A DNA stretch of 64,000 nt from Lewinellaceae bacterium. GTDB taxonomy: Bacteria > Bacteroidota > Bacteroidia > Chitinophagales > Saprospiraceae. Location: the NCBI GenBank assembly GCA_016719605.1, contig JADJYW010000029.1:124001-188000 (forward strand), in the 5' to 3' direction. Of this stretch, positions 55,570 through 64,000 are shown piece after piece. A program made the translations under genes and the position numbers. The notes below the pieces were generated by a model. The model worked only from the letters and a program-made list of their open reading frames with translations. It was not told where the DNA came from and did no database searches. How positions within the stretch are numbered: position 1 is the first letter of the stretch; each line of letters opens with the position of its first letter.

Positions 55570-55610
55570 AGGTTTTTGGTTAGAAGGTTGGAGGGTTTCT
55601 GGTTGGAAGG
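55570..55610 (+). repeat. G-rich border-repeat arm after the TPR gene
   Basis: GGTTAGAAGGTTGGAGGGTT and TCTGGTTGGAAGG begin right after the stop codon. No C-rich partner arm is present before 55810. Confidence 0.75.
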
Positions 55611-55666
55611 GCACGCCTGACGGGCAGCATTTTCTTGTAAACATTCGTTCCGGCAAAAGCCGAAGT

Positions 55667-55706
55667 CAATCGCCCGGTGGTATTCCAAGCACCGGGCGAT
55701 TTGTTT
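55667..55706 (+). terminator. Rho-independent terminator after the TPR gene
   Basis: 12-bp perfect stem AATCGCCCGGTG / CACCGGGCGATT with a 10-base loop, followed by TGTTTTA. Confidence 0.85.
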
Positions 55707-55809
55707 TACCCGGAGTGTGCCTGACCCAAGGTACACACGACACTTCCTGCACGACCCATTTTTTATACTTTTGCGGCCACCCCGCCTTTTACGCATCTGA
55801 TCGAACAAT

Positions 55810-56940
55810 ATGGAAAACCGCGACAACCTGATAGGCGTCTTTCAAACCATTTACCGCTGGCGAAAAACGATCCGAAACGTATCCCTGCTGGCACTGGCCG
55901 GCAGCATCGCCGTCTCGCTTTTGTTGAAAAACTACTACGAAGCGAAAACGATTTTCTACCCCGCCAGCCCGCAATTGGCCAACCCGGAACTCATGTTCGG
56001 GAATACCGGCCAGGTGACCGACTATTACGGCTCCGACCGGGACCTCGACCGCATAGCGGAAATAGCCACGAGCAAGGAGGTAGAAGACTTTATGGTGCAA
56101 CGCTTCAACCTGTACGCACACTACGACATTGATTCCACGGCCAAGGACGGGCCACACAAAGTGCGCAAACGCTTCCGGGCTTTGTACCGGGCACAGAAAA
56201 ACAAAAACGATGCGGTCGAACTGAATATCGAAGACACCGACCCGCAGTTGGCGGCCGACATGGCCAATGCCGCACGCGACAAGATCAACGAGATCGGGCA
56301 ACGTATGACCAAGGGCAGCCAGGCCAAATTGCTGGCAGCATTTGAAGAAAACATTCGACGCAAAACGGCCGAACTGGATTTGCTGGGCGACAGTCTCCGC
56401 CAAACGCAGGCGCTGTACGGAATTTACAATGCAGGTACGCAAGGCGAGCAAATGGCCGAACAAATGGCCACTGCCGAATCTGAAATAGTCCGCAACCGCG
56501 CACGACTGGATATTCTGGAAAAAAACCCGGCGATACCCCGCGATACCATCGCCTATATCCGGGCAAACCTGAATGCCTATGAAGAACAGCGCCGGCAACT
56601 GAAGTCCAAAGATGTCGCCAGTGACAATATGACGCTGGATCGCCTCAACGAGGGTATGCCACAAATTGCCATCTTGCAGGACTTGCACTTCCAGTCGCGC
56701 AAACAGCTCAGCTATGACCTGGAGCGCTACAACCAGATACTCGCAGTGTACAACACCGACATACCTGCCCTGCTGGTCGTGGAAACTGCCGAAGCACCGC
56801 TTATCAAAAGTCGCCCGAAGCGCAGCCTGATCGTTCTCGGGTCGCTCATCGCCGCCCTCCTGTTTACTGTGCTGGCTGCCCTCGTTGCCGATGCCTACCG
56901 GGATATTCGCTGGCAGGACATTACCGATGGTGATGTGTGA
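55810..56940 (+). CDS. Wzz/chain-length-determinant-like membrane protein
   Basis: 376 residues. One TM helix near the N-terminus (VSLLALAGSIAVSLLLKNYY) and one near the C-terminus (LIVLGSLIAALLFTVLAALV), with a large helical, coiled-coil-rich periplasmic domain between (VELNIEDTDPQLAADMANAA; a PRSKRSLIV-type junction before TM2). This matches polysaccharide co-polymerases that set O-antigen or exopolysaccharide chain length. No tyrosine-kinase domain is attached. The neighbouring O-antigen-ligase-like gene supports the call. Confidence 0.82.
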   Translation: MENRDNLIGVFQTIYRWRKTIRNVSLLALAGSIAVSLLLKNYYEAKTIFYPASPQLANPELMFGNTGQVTDYYGSDRDLDRIAEIATSKEVEDFMVQRFNLYAHYDIDSTAKDGPHKVRKRFRALYRAQKNKNDAVELNIEDTDPQLAADMANAARDKINEIGQRMTKGSQAKLLAAFEENIRRKTAELDLLGDSLRQTQALYGIYNAGTQGEQMAEQMATAESEIVRNRARLDILEKNPAIPRDTIAYIRANLNAYEEQRRQLKSKDVASDNMTLDRLNEGMPQIAILQDLHFQSRKQLSYDLERYNQILAVYNTDIPALLVVETAEAPLIKSRPKRSLIVLGSLIAALLFTVLAALVADAYRDIRWQDITDGDV

Positions 56941-57074
56941 CCCGTTGGGTGTATTCCCGAAAAGTCCTGTAATAATAGCAGCCCATCGGCTTTAGGCCGG
57001 ACCGGCCAAAAAGGCACCCAAACACTAAAATACCTAAACACCCAACCAACACCTGCAACCAACACCTGTACATC

Positions 57075-58547
57075 GTGCTGAACCACACCGCCACGTCCTC
57101 GGGCCGCCATTCCTTACAGCATCCACAGCGCTGGTTCGTGTGGGGTGTGGCGGCAGCAAGTTTGCTGTGCATATTGGCGGCAGTAGCCTTCGATGCCTGG
57201 TGGGTGGCGGGTGTTCCAGCGGTACTGCTGGTACTCTGGCTGGCTGTTGTAGATTTCCGAAAGGTCTTTTTCCTGATGCTGGCCTGCATCCCGATTTCCA
57301 TCGAAATGGAACTGCCGGGCGGTTTCGGTACCGACTTGCCTTCGGAGCCGCTGATGTGGCTGCTCACCCTGGTGGCTGTCGCCTGGTTTTTGCGCCACTG
57401 GCGCACGGTTGACGGACGCTTCCTGAAACACCCCATCACACTGGCATTGCTGCTGCACCTGGCCTGGACAACTGTGGCTGTGGTTGGCTCCACCGATTTT
57501 CTGGTTTCATTCAAGTTTTTATTAGCCAAAGGCTGGTATGTCGTCGTGTTCTATTTCCTCGCAGCATATATTTTGCGCGTGGAACGGGATTACAAAAACC
57601 TGCTGTGGTGGTTTTTTGTCCCTCTGGTCGTAACGGTGGCTATCATTTTGGTGCGGCACGCACCACACGGTTTTTCCTTCAAGGAAGTCAACTATGTGAT
57701 GGGGCCGTTTTACCGAAACCATGTCATGTACGCTTGCCTGCTGGCTATTTTCCTGCCCTTCGTGTGGTACGGCACCTACTGGTACCGACGCTACTCCGGC
57801 GCCTGGTGGTTTCTCGTACTGGGCATCGGGCTACTGATCCTGGGCATCAATTTTGCCTACACCCGCGCCGCCTATGTGGCTCTTTTGGCAGCCGTGGGTA
57901 TTTACTGGCTGGTGCGGCGGCGGCTCATCAAGGTAGCCTTGTTGGTGTTTTTTATTGGGTTTGCGGGGTTTGTTCTGGCGGTAACCAAGGGTGACAACTG
58001 GCTGGAGTTTGCACCCAACTACGAGCGCGCAGTGTCGCACACCAGCTTCGACAATCTGCTGGAAGCCACCACCAAACTGGAAGATATTTCCATCATGGAA
58101 CGCGTGTACCGTTGGGTGGCTGCCGCGTACATGATTCGGGATCGGCCCTACACAGGCTTCGGCCCCGGCAATTTCTATTTCAATTACAAAAACTACGCAG
58201 TCTCCAGTTTCAAAACGTATGTGAGTGACAACCCCGAACGCTCGGGTATTCACAACTACTACCTCATGGTCACGGTGGAACAGGGCATCCCGGGGCTGCT
58301 GTTTTTTCTCGCTTTTTGCTTTACAGTCATTTTCATGGGCCAGCAGATTTACCACCGTACCCCCGATCCCGCACGCCGGCGCATACTGGTTTCGGCCCTC
58401 CTCAGTTTCATGCTGATCGCCCTCCTGATGCTGATGAACGATTTTGTGGAGACAGACAAAATTGGTTCGCTGTTTTTTCTGTGTGCCGCGGTTTTGGTCA
58501 ATGCAGATCTGGAGACAAAACAAAAAAAGCGTGCGCTGCGCGATTAG
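57075..58547 (+). CDS. O-antigen ligase/polymerase-like membrane protein
   Basis: 490 residues, about 12 TM helices, with a Wzy_C-type region: NFAYTRAAYVALLAAVGIYW, then a periplasmic loop with GFGPGNFYFNYKNYA and ERSGIHNYYLMVTVEQGIPG, where the conserved His lies. WaaL-type ligases attach O-antigen to lipid A; Wzy polymerases extend it, and the two are hard to tell apart. The start is GTG 57075. It lies 134 bp after the Wzz-like gene in the same direction, forming a surface-polysaccharide pair. Confidence 0.85.
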   Translation: MLNHTATSSGRHSLQHPQRWFVWGVAAASLLCILAAVAFDAWWVAGVPAVLLVLWLAVVDFRKVFFLMLACIPISIEMELPGGFGTDLPSEPLMWLLTLVAVAWFLRHWRTVDGRFLKHPITLALLLHLAWTTVAVVGSTDFLVSFKFLLAKGWYVVVFYFLAAYILRVERDYKNLLWWFFVPLVVTVAIILVRHAPHGFSFKEVNYVMGPFYRNHVMYACLLAIFLPFVWYGTYWYRRYSGAWWFLVLGIGLLILGINFAYTRAAYVALLAAVGIYWLVRRRLIKVALLVFFIGFAGFVLAVTKGDNWLEFAPNYERAVSHTSFDNLLEATTKLEDISIMERVYRWVAAAYMIRDRPYTGFGPGNFYFNYKNYAVSSFKTYVSDNPERSGIHNYYLMVTVEQGIPGLLFFLAFCFTVIFMGQQIYHRTPDPARRRILVSALLSFMLIALLMLMNDFVETDKIGSLFFLCAAVLVNADLETKQKKRALRD

Positions 58548-58561
58548 AAAGGGCAAGAACG

Positions 58562-61120
58562 TCACCGCCGCTCCACCGCACCGCTCCCTACCACACTCCC
58601 GAAAAACACCGCATTCGCAAACAACCGGTTTGTACCGTACCAAAAACCCCGAAAATTGGGGCTGCCCGAAAAGCAGATGACACGACCGCTGCCCACGCCG
58701 CTCACTATGGCCGCCGCTGCGCCCGAAGCCGGCTTCCGGTGCCGCTCGTGCAGGTAACCTGCCAGCAGCGGATCGGCGCCAAACACCGCCGGCGTGGCGT
58801 ACGGGTTGTTTGCTATTTCCACAAAAACCGTGTCGCCCTGAAACATCGGCAGCCGTGGGCGCGTGTACCCGTAGCACAGCGGATGGGTCAGGTCCAGCTC
58901 GGCCTCAAAAATGGCTCCGGGCAAACCCAGCGCACGCCGGTCTTCCTCCATGCTGCCATAGGGGCGTCGCCCGCCCGCCGGCGCCGTAATCGCATTCCGA
59001 AACTCCAGACCGACCAGCCCGGCGCCGCTCAGCCAGCGCAATGCTGCACCCGTGGCCACGACCGTGCCGCCCGCAGTCACAAACTGCCGCAGTTTATCGG
59101 CAGGCAAGCGGCTGAAATTGCCGTTGGCCAACACCACCGTGTTGTATCTGGACAAATCGAGATTGGCAAAACGCTCCGCATCGAGCAGCAGCGGCGCAAG
59201 GCCGTAGCGGGTATCAAGCAAGTGCCAGGCCTCGCCGGTTTCGGCAGTGCCCGCCCCGCGACCCGTCACCACCACCACTTTGGGTGCACGCAGGGTAACA
59301 AAATTATTGCTGCCCAGATCCGGGCCTTCGGGGGTGAGGCCGTTGGTCAGCAAGTGTACGCGCACATCCTGCGTGCCGCTTTGCGCCATGCAGACGTGGA
59401 TTGCGGCCGCGTTCAGCGTCTGGCGCTCCACCGGAATGAGCAGGCTGCCGGCAGCATAATGGCGCCCCTCGGCGCGAAAAGATTTGGTGGCCACCAGCAC
59501 GCGCACATCGGCCCGATGCAGTGCCGCAAGCAGACGCGGGAGGTCGTAGCCTTCGCTTTCCACGGCAAACGCGTAGGTATCGGGCCGGGGCGCCGGCATG
59601 GGCGGCGTGCTCCAGGTCGGGCGTTTCGTCAGTTCCGGTCCCAGCCAGCGCGGTTGATACGCGCGGCGGTCGGCTACGGCCCAGTGCAGCCCGAAGGCAT
59701 CGGGCAGCGTCCAGGCGGAAATATCGTAGAAAATACTGTCGGGAAAATCGGTGCGCCGTTCAAAAATGGACTTGACGAGGCGGTAGTTGGGTTGGTCGGC
59801 AGGCACCACCCAGGCGCTGTTTTTTACAAAAAACTGCTCGCCAAGACGCACGTCCTCCGCGAGTGGGTGTACCCGTATGCGGTGGCGCAGCAGGATTTCC
59901 AGAAACTCCCGCACCGGGCGGCCGTGCAGGCTGTCGCCGAACAGGTAGGCGCGGGACTCGTCTTGCCGGGCCTCGTCGAGGGCTGTTTTGAAAAAATCCC
60001 GCAGGTAGGTATTCAGGTCGGTGCGCATATCCGTCAGCGCCTGCATGGTGGAGAGGGAGGTGAGCACCTGGTTTTGAATGGAGTAGGGAAAGGTGAGCAG
60101 GCCGTTGTCGGTCTCCTGGGCGCCGCCCCGGCTGCTGGCTTGCTCAAAAAGGATGCCGATGCAGCCGATGCCGTCGGGGTAGGTAGAGCCTTTGCCGTAG
60201 TAGAAATCGTCGTAGTTCTCACCGGAAAAAAACAGCACTTTTTGCTCGGACAGGAGTCGGGCGTGGTATTCCCCGATGCGGGCAGTCAGTTCTTGGTTGC
60301 GGGCAGGGGTGATGGGGTGCACGCGACTTGGCACACCGGGCTGGAAAAAAAACGTGGAATTACTACCCATCTCGTGGTGGTCGGTGAGCACATTGGGCAG
60401 CCATTCCTGAAAAATGCCCACCCGCCCAATGGATTCGGGCTGCTGCGCCACGAGCCAGTCGCGGTTGAGGTCGAACCAGTAGTGGTTGGTCCGGCCGCCG
60501 GGCCAGGGTTCGTTGAACTCGTCGTGCGCGGGGTCGGGCATGAGCGATTGGCCGCGGCGGCTGTTCACCCACGAAGAAAAACGCTGGAGACCGTCGGGGT
60601 TGAAACAGGGGTCGAGCAGGATGACGGTATTTTTCAAAAAAACCGCCATCTCGGGCGTTTGCGCAGCAGCCAGGTAGTAGGCCACGAGCAGCGCAGCATT
60701 GCTGCCGCTGGCCTCGTTGCCGTGGATGGAGTAGCCCATGTAGGCCACGGCGGGATAGTCCCCGGGGTTGAGGCCGGCGCTCGCTGCGGGGTCGGCCAAA
60801 CGGCGGCGCTGCCCGCGTATCTCGTCCAGTCGGGCGTGGTTTTCCGGTGCAGTGACGGTCAGGCAAAGCAAGGGCCGATGCTCGTGTGTGCGGCCGTATT
60901 CCTGCAAGATGATGCGGTCGCTCAGGCGGTCGAGTTCGCGCATGTAGCCCACCAACTGGTCGTGCGAAACGTGCCACTCGCCCACTTCGTAGCCCAGGTA
61001 CTGCGCGGGCGTGGGGATGGCTGGGTTGTACTGGATAGCCGGCAGGTAGCGCTGGCCATTCGCCACGGTGGACAGGGCAGGCGCAGCGAAAAGAAGAACG
61101 AAAAAAAGTAAACGCAACAT
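58562..61120 (-). CDS. Secreted M14 zinc carboxypeptidase
   Basis: 852 residues. Signal peptide (LLFFVLLFAAPALSTVANG), then an M14 domain: zinc ligands His-x-x-Glu in SIHGNEASGSNAALL, VILLDPCFNPDGLQRFSSW, NHYWFDLNRDWLVAQQ, and His in TDHHEMGSNSTFFFQPG. A long C-terminal region (about residues 400-850) contains a glutamine-amidotransferase-like fold (YNTVVLANGNFSRLPADKLR). This large M14 form is common in Bacteroidota; predicted to cleave C-terminal residues from extracellular peptides. Convergent with the O-antigen ligase gene. Confidence 0.88.
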   Translation of the reverse strand: MLRLLFFVLLFAAPALSTVANGQRYLPAIQYNPAIPTPAQYLGYEVGEWHVSHDQLVGYMRELDRLSDRIILQEYGRTHEHRPLLCLTVTAPENHARLDEIRGQRRRLADPAASAGLNPGDYPAVAYMGYSIHGNEASGSNAALLVAYYLAAAQTPEMAVFLKNTVILLDPCFNPDGLQRFSSWVNSRRGQSLMPDPAHDEFNEPWPGGRTNHYWFDLNRDWLVAQQPESIGRVGIFQEWLPNVLTDHHEMGSNSTFFFQPGVPSRVHPITPARNQELTARIGEYHARLLSEQKVLFFSGENYDDFYYGKGSTYPDGIGCIGILFEQASSRGGAQETDNGLLTFPYSIQNQVLTSLSTMQALTDMRTDLNTYLRDFFKTALDEARQDESRAYLFGDSLHGRPVREFLEILLRHRIRVHPLAEDVRLGEQFFVKNSAWVVPADQPNYRLVKSIFERRTDFPDSIFYDISAWTLPDAFGLHWAVADRRAYQPRWLGPELTKRPTWSTPPMPAPRPDTYAFAVESEGYDLPRLLAALHRADVRVLVATKSFRAEGRHYAAGSLLIPVERQTLNAAAIHVCMAQSGTQDVRVHLLTNGLTPEGPDLGSNNFVTLRAPKVVVVTGRGAGTAETGEAWHLLDTRYGLAPLLLDAERFANLDLSRYNTVVLANGNFSRLPADKLRQFVTAGGTVVATGAALRWLSGAGLVGLEFRNAITAPAGGRRPYGSMEEDRRALGLPGAIFEAELDLTHPLCYGYTRPRLPMFQGDTVFVEIANNPYATPAVFGADPLLAGYLHERHRKPASGAAAAIVSGVGSGRVICFSGSPNFRGFWYGTNRLFANAVFFGSVVGSGAVERR

Positions 61121-61252
61121 GGGTAGTCAATTTTCGGGGAAAAGTACGGGTTATTGAGGAATGCCTCCTAAAACCCCGCCCGCAGCCAGGATATCCCGAC
61201 CAATTTTTTTACCTGTAAATGTGCGAAATGGGTGGGTGCGCTCTTGGTTTTA

Positions 61253-61320
61253 AACCATGAAAAATAAAAACTAAACTTTGATTTTTCATGGTTAAATTTA
61301 TATTTTTGCCATGAAAAAAT
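61253..61320 (+). promoter_or_regulatory. Promoter with palindromic operator upstream of the AAA/DUF4143 gene
   Basis: TTTG at 61277-61280, 20-bp spacer, TATTTTTG at 61301-61308: a complete Bacteroidota promoter. A perfect 13-bp inverted repeat, AACCATGAAAAAT (61253-61265) and ATTTTTCATGGTT (61281-61293), overlaps the spacer. A third half-site, CCATGAAAAA, lies at about 61309-61318 just after the -7 element. Confidence 0.65.
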
Positions 61321-61329
61321 TATGTATAC

Positions 61330-62508
61330 ATGAATATCCCAGGCAAGTATCTCCCCCGAAACGCGACATCTGATCTCGGACAACTACTGAATTTGTTTCC
61401 GGCAGTTTGTATTATCGGGGCACGACAGGTTGGCAAAACCACCTTGGCAAAAACGCTCACGCAAGACAGGGATTCCATCTATCTCGATCTGGAATCGGAA
61501 CGGGATCGCCGAAAACTGCGGGACCCCTACCTTCTTTTGTCGCGTTATGAAAATCAATGTGTCATACTTGATGAGATACAGCGGATGCCGGGCCTGTTCG
61601 AAATGCTTCGCGGAATGATAGATGAAAACCGGCGCCCGGGCCGATTCCTGCTACTTGGCTCCGCCGCTCCGGCACTTTTGCAACAAACCGCAGAGACGCT
61701 GGCCGGAAGGATCGCTTACATAGAACTTCCGCCGCTCAATCTGACAGAAATAACAACCGCTGCATCACAAGAAACCCACTGGCTTCGGGGCGGTTTCCCC
61801 GATTCCCTACTGGCTGAAAGTGATGAGGCGAGCGTCAAATGGCGACAAAATTTTATCCGAACGTATGTCGAACGCGAATTGGGCATACTCGGTCTTGGAG
61901 CCGAACCAAATACGGTTCGGCGTTTTTGGCAAATGCTGGCCTCGGTAAACGCCTCAATCTGGAAAGGGGAGGCCTTCGCATCGTCGCTTGGGGTATCGGG
62001 CGTGACGGTCAAAAAGTATTTGGATTTTTTGGAAAACGCTTTTTTAATCACCGTGCTCCATCCCTGGCACGGCAAAATAGCCAAGCGCTTAGTGAAATCA
62101 CCCAAAGTGTATGTGCGCGACAGCGGCCTGTTGCATGGATTGCTTCATCTTGATTTCTACGACGACCTGCTGGGGCACCCAAGCCTGGGCGCGTCCTGGG
62201 AAGGATACGTCATTGAGCAGGTGCACGCGGTAGCAGGCGATAGGCTGGAGATTTTTTACTATCGGACACACAACGGTGCAGAGTTCGACCTCGTGCTGGT
62301 AAAAGCCGGCCGGCCCGTAGCCGCCGCCGAAATTAAGTTTTCTTCCACTCCAGACATAAGCCGGGGCTTACATATTTCAATAGCCGATCTGGAAACTGCT
62401 CACAATTTTGTAATTGTGCCACAAGGTGACGACTACCCCCTTTCATCCACCATCGAAGTCGTCAGTTTGCGCACGTTCCTGGAAAAACATCTGCCTGGAC
62501 TTTGGTAA
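61330..62508 (+). CDS. AAA ATPase with DUF4143 (PD-(D/E)xK-like) C-terminus
   Basis: 392 residues. Walker A IIGARQVGKTTLA, Walker B CVILDEIQRMPGLFEML, sensor 1 FLLLGSAAP; then the DUF4143 domain: GGFPDSLLAESDEASVKWRQ, KVYVRDSGLLHGLLHL, SWEGYVIEQV, and the nuclease-like D/E-x-K strand EFDLVLVKAGRPVAAAEIKF. A widespread family of unknown role, often in accessory or mobile regions. Its promoter carries a palindromic operator; no regulator is adjacent, so autoregulation or a distant repressor is possible. Confidence 0.9.
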   Translation: MNIPGKYLPRNATSDLGQLLNLFPAVCIIGARQVGKTTLAKTLTQDRDSIYLDLESERDRRKLRDPYLLLSRYENQCVILDEIQRMPGLFEMLRGMIDENRRPGRFLLLGSAAPALLQQTAETLAGRIAYIELPPLNLTEITTAASQETHWLRGGFPDSLLAESDEASVKWRQNFIRTYVERELGILGLGAEPNTVRRFWQMLASVNASIWKGEAFASSLGVSGVTVKKYLDFLENAFLITVLHPWHGKIAKRLVKSPKVYVRDSGLLHGLLHLDFYDDLLGHPSLGASWEGYVIEQVHAVAGDRLEIFYYRTHNGAEFDLVLVKAGRPVAAAEIKFSSTPDISRGLHISIADLETAHNFVIVPQGDDYPLSSTIEVVSLRTFLEKHLPGLW

Positions 62509-62520
62509 CGAAGCCTCCAC

Positions 62521-64000
62521 TCACCACCCCGCCCGCAGCCAGTCCACCCCAACCACAACCTTCCCGCCTGCACCCTCGTTTTTCACCACGAAAAACAGGT
62601 CCAACAGCGATCCGTCGGCGGGCCAGGCCGCGCGATCCACTTTCAGTTCCACAGCCACCAGGCCACCCGAGTCGCTCGCCGGGGGTATGGTTGCCGTGCC
62701 GGCCAATTTCCCTTCCGGTCCGCCGAGCCGCAGCTCGATTTTGCCGCCGCCGCTGTGCTTGCGTTGCACCGAGGCGTCGAGGGCCAGACTGACGGAAGTG
62801 ATGCCGCGCAGGTCTATTTTTTTGAACACGAAGCACTCGCCGTGTTTCAGTTCAAGCACCTTCGTGGTGGTGTTGTTCAACGGGCGCTTGTAGATAGCCG
62901 CTCCTTTGGAGAGGCTGTCTGCTCCCTCCGCTTGCTGCTGCGCCGGGCGCAGGGCGATCGTTTCGCTGCCCGTTTGGGCCGGCTGGTCGGGTGCGCCGCG
63001 GTCGCTGTACGCCGCATGGAAAACAAAGGTGCCGGGTTCTTTTCCGACAGGCGGTTTCAATGTTTGCGATCCCTGCGTTCTCGGCGCCTCAAAATCGCTG
63101 AGCGCGAGTATCCAGCGCACCATGTCGGCCACGTCCTTGGGCGCGAGTTGCGGGTGCGCACTCATGGCTACCTCGCCCCACACGCCTTTGCCGCCCTTGA
63201 TGATTTTTTCAGCCAGGTTTTTCTGGGCAGACTTATCGCCTTTGTATTTTCGGGCGATGTCCTGATAGGCCGGGCCGTTGATTTTCCGGTCCACGGCGTG
63301 GCAGCTGCGGCAGTCGGAGCCGTCCACCAGTTTTTTGCCGCGCTCGAACGGCACGGGTTTGGGTTTGATGCGCTTTTCGAGTTGGGTTAGTTTTTCACCA
63401 GGTTGCAGGTAGTCAAAGTGCATCAGCACATCGGATGCCGAAATACGGCCGTCTTTCAGGGAGCCGTCCTCCGGGTCCGTCACCTGTACGGCGTACTGCA
63501 CCACGTCGCCGGGCTGGTAAAAACTGCGGTTTTTGGCCCCGAAATCCCAGCGAACTGTGGGTGTGGCATTGCCGGCCGCCGTTTCGACTACCTCGTCGGT
63601 GGCGCCGTCGCCGCGCACATAGTCAATACGGCTGAGGCAGGCATCCGGGTTTTGGGCGTACCATTCGGTGCCGTATTCCAGCACCCACAGCGAGCCTTTT
63701 TTGTCAATAAACATATCCACCGGACGGGCAAGGCGCACGTTGGGCGCCAACGGCTGCATATCGGTGTACTGGTCGAGCGAGTCAATGCCCACGGCCAGCA
63801 TCCAGTTGCGCATCCATTCGTAGATGATGACTTTGCCGTCGAAACGTTCGGGAAACCGGGTTTCGGGCGGGTACTGGTCGCAGTAGTACGCCGGGCCGGT
63901 CATGGCGCAGCGGGTGCCATTGGCCACGAGTGGAAACTCCTTTGAACTTTTGAACGGATACCAGATCAGCGGCTTGCGGGCGGGCGGCAGCCGGCGGTCG
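62521..64000 (-). CDS. PQQ-type sugar dehydrogenase / cytochrome c / CBM protein, N-terminal part outside window
   Basis: About 493 codons seen; the frame is open through the window edge. The visible N-terminal part belongs to a beta-propeller dehydrogenase (LARPVDMFIDKKGSLWVLEY; YGTEWYAQNPDACLSRIDYV), followed by a PKD-like stretch (PTVRWDFGAKNRSFYQPGDV), a cytochrome c domain with heme motif CRSCH (GSDCRSCHAVDRKINGPAYQ) and axial-Met region GVWGEVAMSAHP, and a C-terminal carbohydrate-binding (CBM6-like) domain (RGITSVSLALDASVQR; LLDLFFVVKNEGAGGK). Multidomain secreted oxidoreductases of this type are common in Bacteroidota and act on sugars, with the heme accepting electrons. Confidence 0.88.
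   Translation of the reverse strand, partial: DRRLPPARKPLIWYPFKSSKEFPLVANGTRCAMTGPAYYCDQYPPETRFPERFDGKVIIYEWMRNWMLAVGIDSLDQYTDMQPLAPNVRLARPVDMFIDKKGSLWVLEYGTEWYAQNPDACLSRIDYVRGDGATDEVVETAAGNATPTVRWDFGAKNRSFYQPGDVVQYAVQVTDPEDGSLKDGRISASDVLMHFDYLQPGEKLTQLEKRIKPKPVPFERGKKLVDGSDCRSCHAVDRKINGPAYQDIARKYKGDKSAQKNLAEKIIKGGKGVWGEVAMSAHPQLAPKDVADMVRWILALSDFEAPRTQGSQTLKPPVGKEPGTFVFHAAYSDRGAPDQPAQTGSETIALRPAQQQAEGADSLSKGAAIYKRPLNNTTTKVLELKHGECFVFKKIDLRGITSVSLALDASVQRKHSGGGKIELRLGGPEGKLAGTATIPPASDSGGLVAVELKVDRAAWPADGSLLDLFFVVKNEGAGGKVVVGVDWLRAGW

Noticed and set aside
58316..61111. 931-codon plus-strand ORF
   Set aside because: Exactly antisense to the M14 carboxypeptidase, which has signal peptide and metal motifs; the ORF has no recognisable domain.
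1..64000. tRNA, rRNA, riboswitch or prophage signals
   Set aside because: I looked for tRNA T-arm signatures, rRNA-like conserved blocks, known riboswitch cores and phage gene runs and saw none that I could support by eye.

Overview
The window reads as chromosomal DNA from a member of the Bacteroidota, most probably a Saprospiria/Lewinella-like lineage (class level is inference). Supporting signs: promoters of the TAnnTTTG (-7) type, an almost complete lack of Shine-Dalgarno sequences, type IX secretion C-terminal sorting domains on a 2,287-residue adhesin-like protein and on a PDZ protein, the order ftsX - DUF3098 - uppP typical of the phylum, a MurA with Asp in place of the catalytic Cys, and a YbeY with the GYGD variant of its zinc motif. 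The DNA is moderately GC-rich. I found no rRNA, tRNA or CRISPR array.

Layout. 1-3.3 kb: the end of aspartokinase/homoserine dehydrogenase (thrA, broken by a palindromic insert), a CoA-type Nudix hydrolase and an Lrp regulator. 3.4-11 kb: a methionine gamma-lyase-like PLP enzyme divergent from lrp, an internally deleted IS256-family element, radA, a 2-oxoglutarate/Fe(II) oxygenase, ybeY, an anti-sigma-type ATPase, queG and an exported protein. 11-15.5 kb: ftsX, DUF3098, uppP, a DUF433/DUF5615 toxin-antitoxin-like pair and formiminotransferase-cyclodeaminase. 15.5-22.3 kb: a lipoprotein, a UbiA-like membrane protein, an accessory cluster of lipoproteins around an eight-cysteine exported miniprotein, thrS and a Uma2 nuclease. 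22.5-36 kb: the giant repeat protein, an ABC exporter, a PDZ protein, marR, an exported MORN-caspase protein and a divergent ChaN-like protein. 36-48 kb: murA, pheT, rny, a DinB protein, fabH, a Crp/Fnr regulator, dnaX and a second Uma2. 48-64 kb: a DUF5916 outer-membrane-type protein, a small glycosyltransferase, a polyprenyl synthase, acyl-CoA ligase, a TPR protein, Wzz- and O-antigen-ligase-like proteins, an M14 peptidase, an AAA/DUF4143 ATPase, and a partial sugar-dehydrogenase/cytochrome c protein.

Two patterns run across the window. (1) Ten genes, most of them core genes, have a reading frame broken by one base. In nine (thrA, ftsX, ftcD, thrS, the MORN-caspase gene, the ChaN-like gene, murA, the DUF5916 gene and the polyprenyl synthase) the repaired length is exactly one base short of a multiple of three, mostly in a short homopolymer; lrp instead has one base too many. 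This looks like uncorrected long-read error, so those genes are reported over their full repaired span. (2) Gene borders carry a family of 15-bp-unit repeats with a G-rich arm just after stop codons and its C-rich complement just before start codons. The arrays are interrupted by an IS256 relic in one place and in another by a MITE-like element with 24-bp terminal inverted repeats and a perfect 8-bp target duplication.
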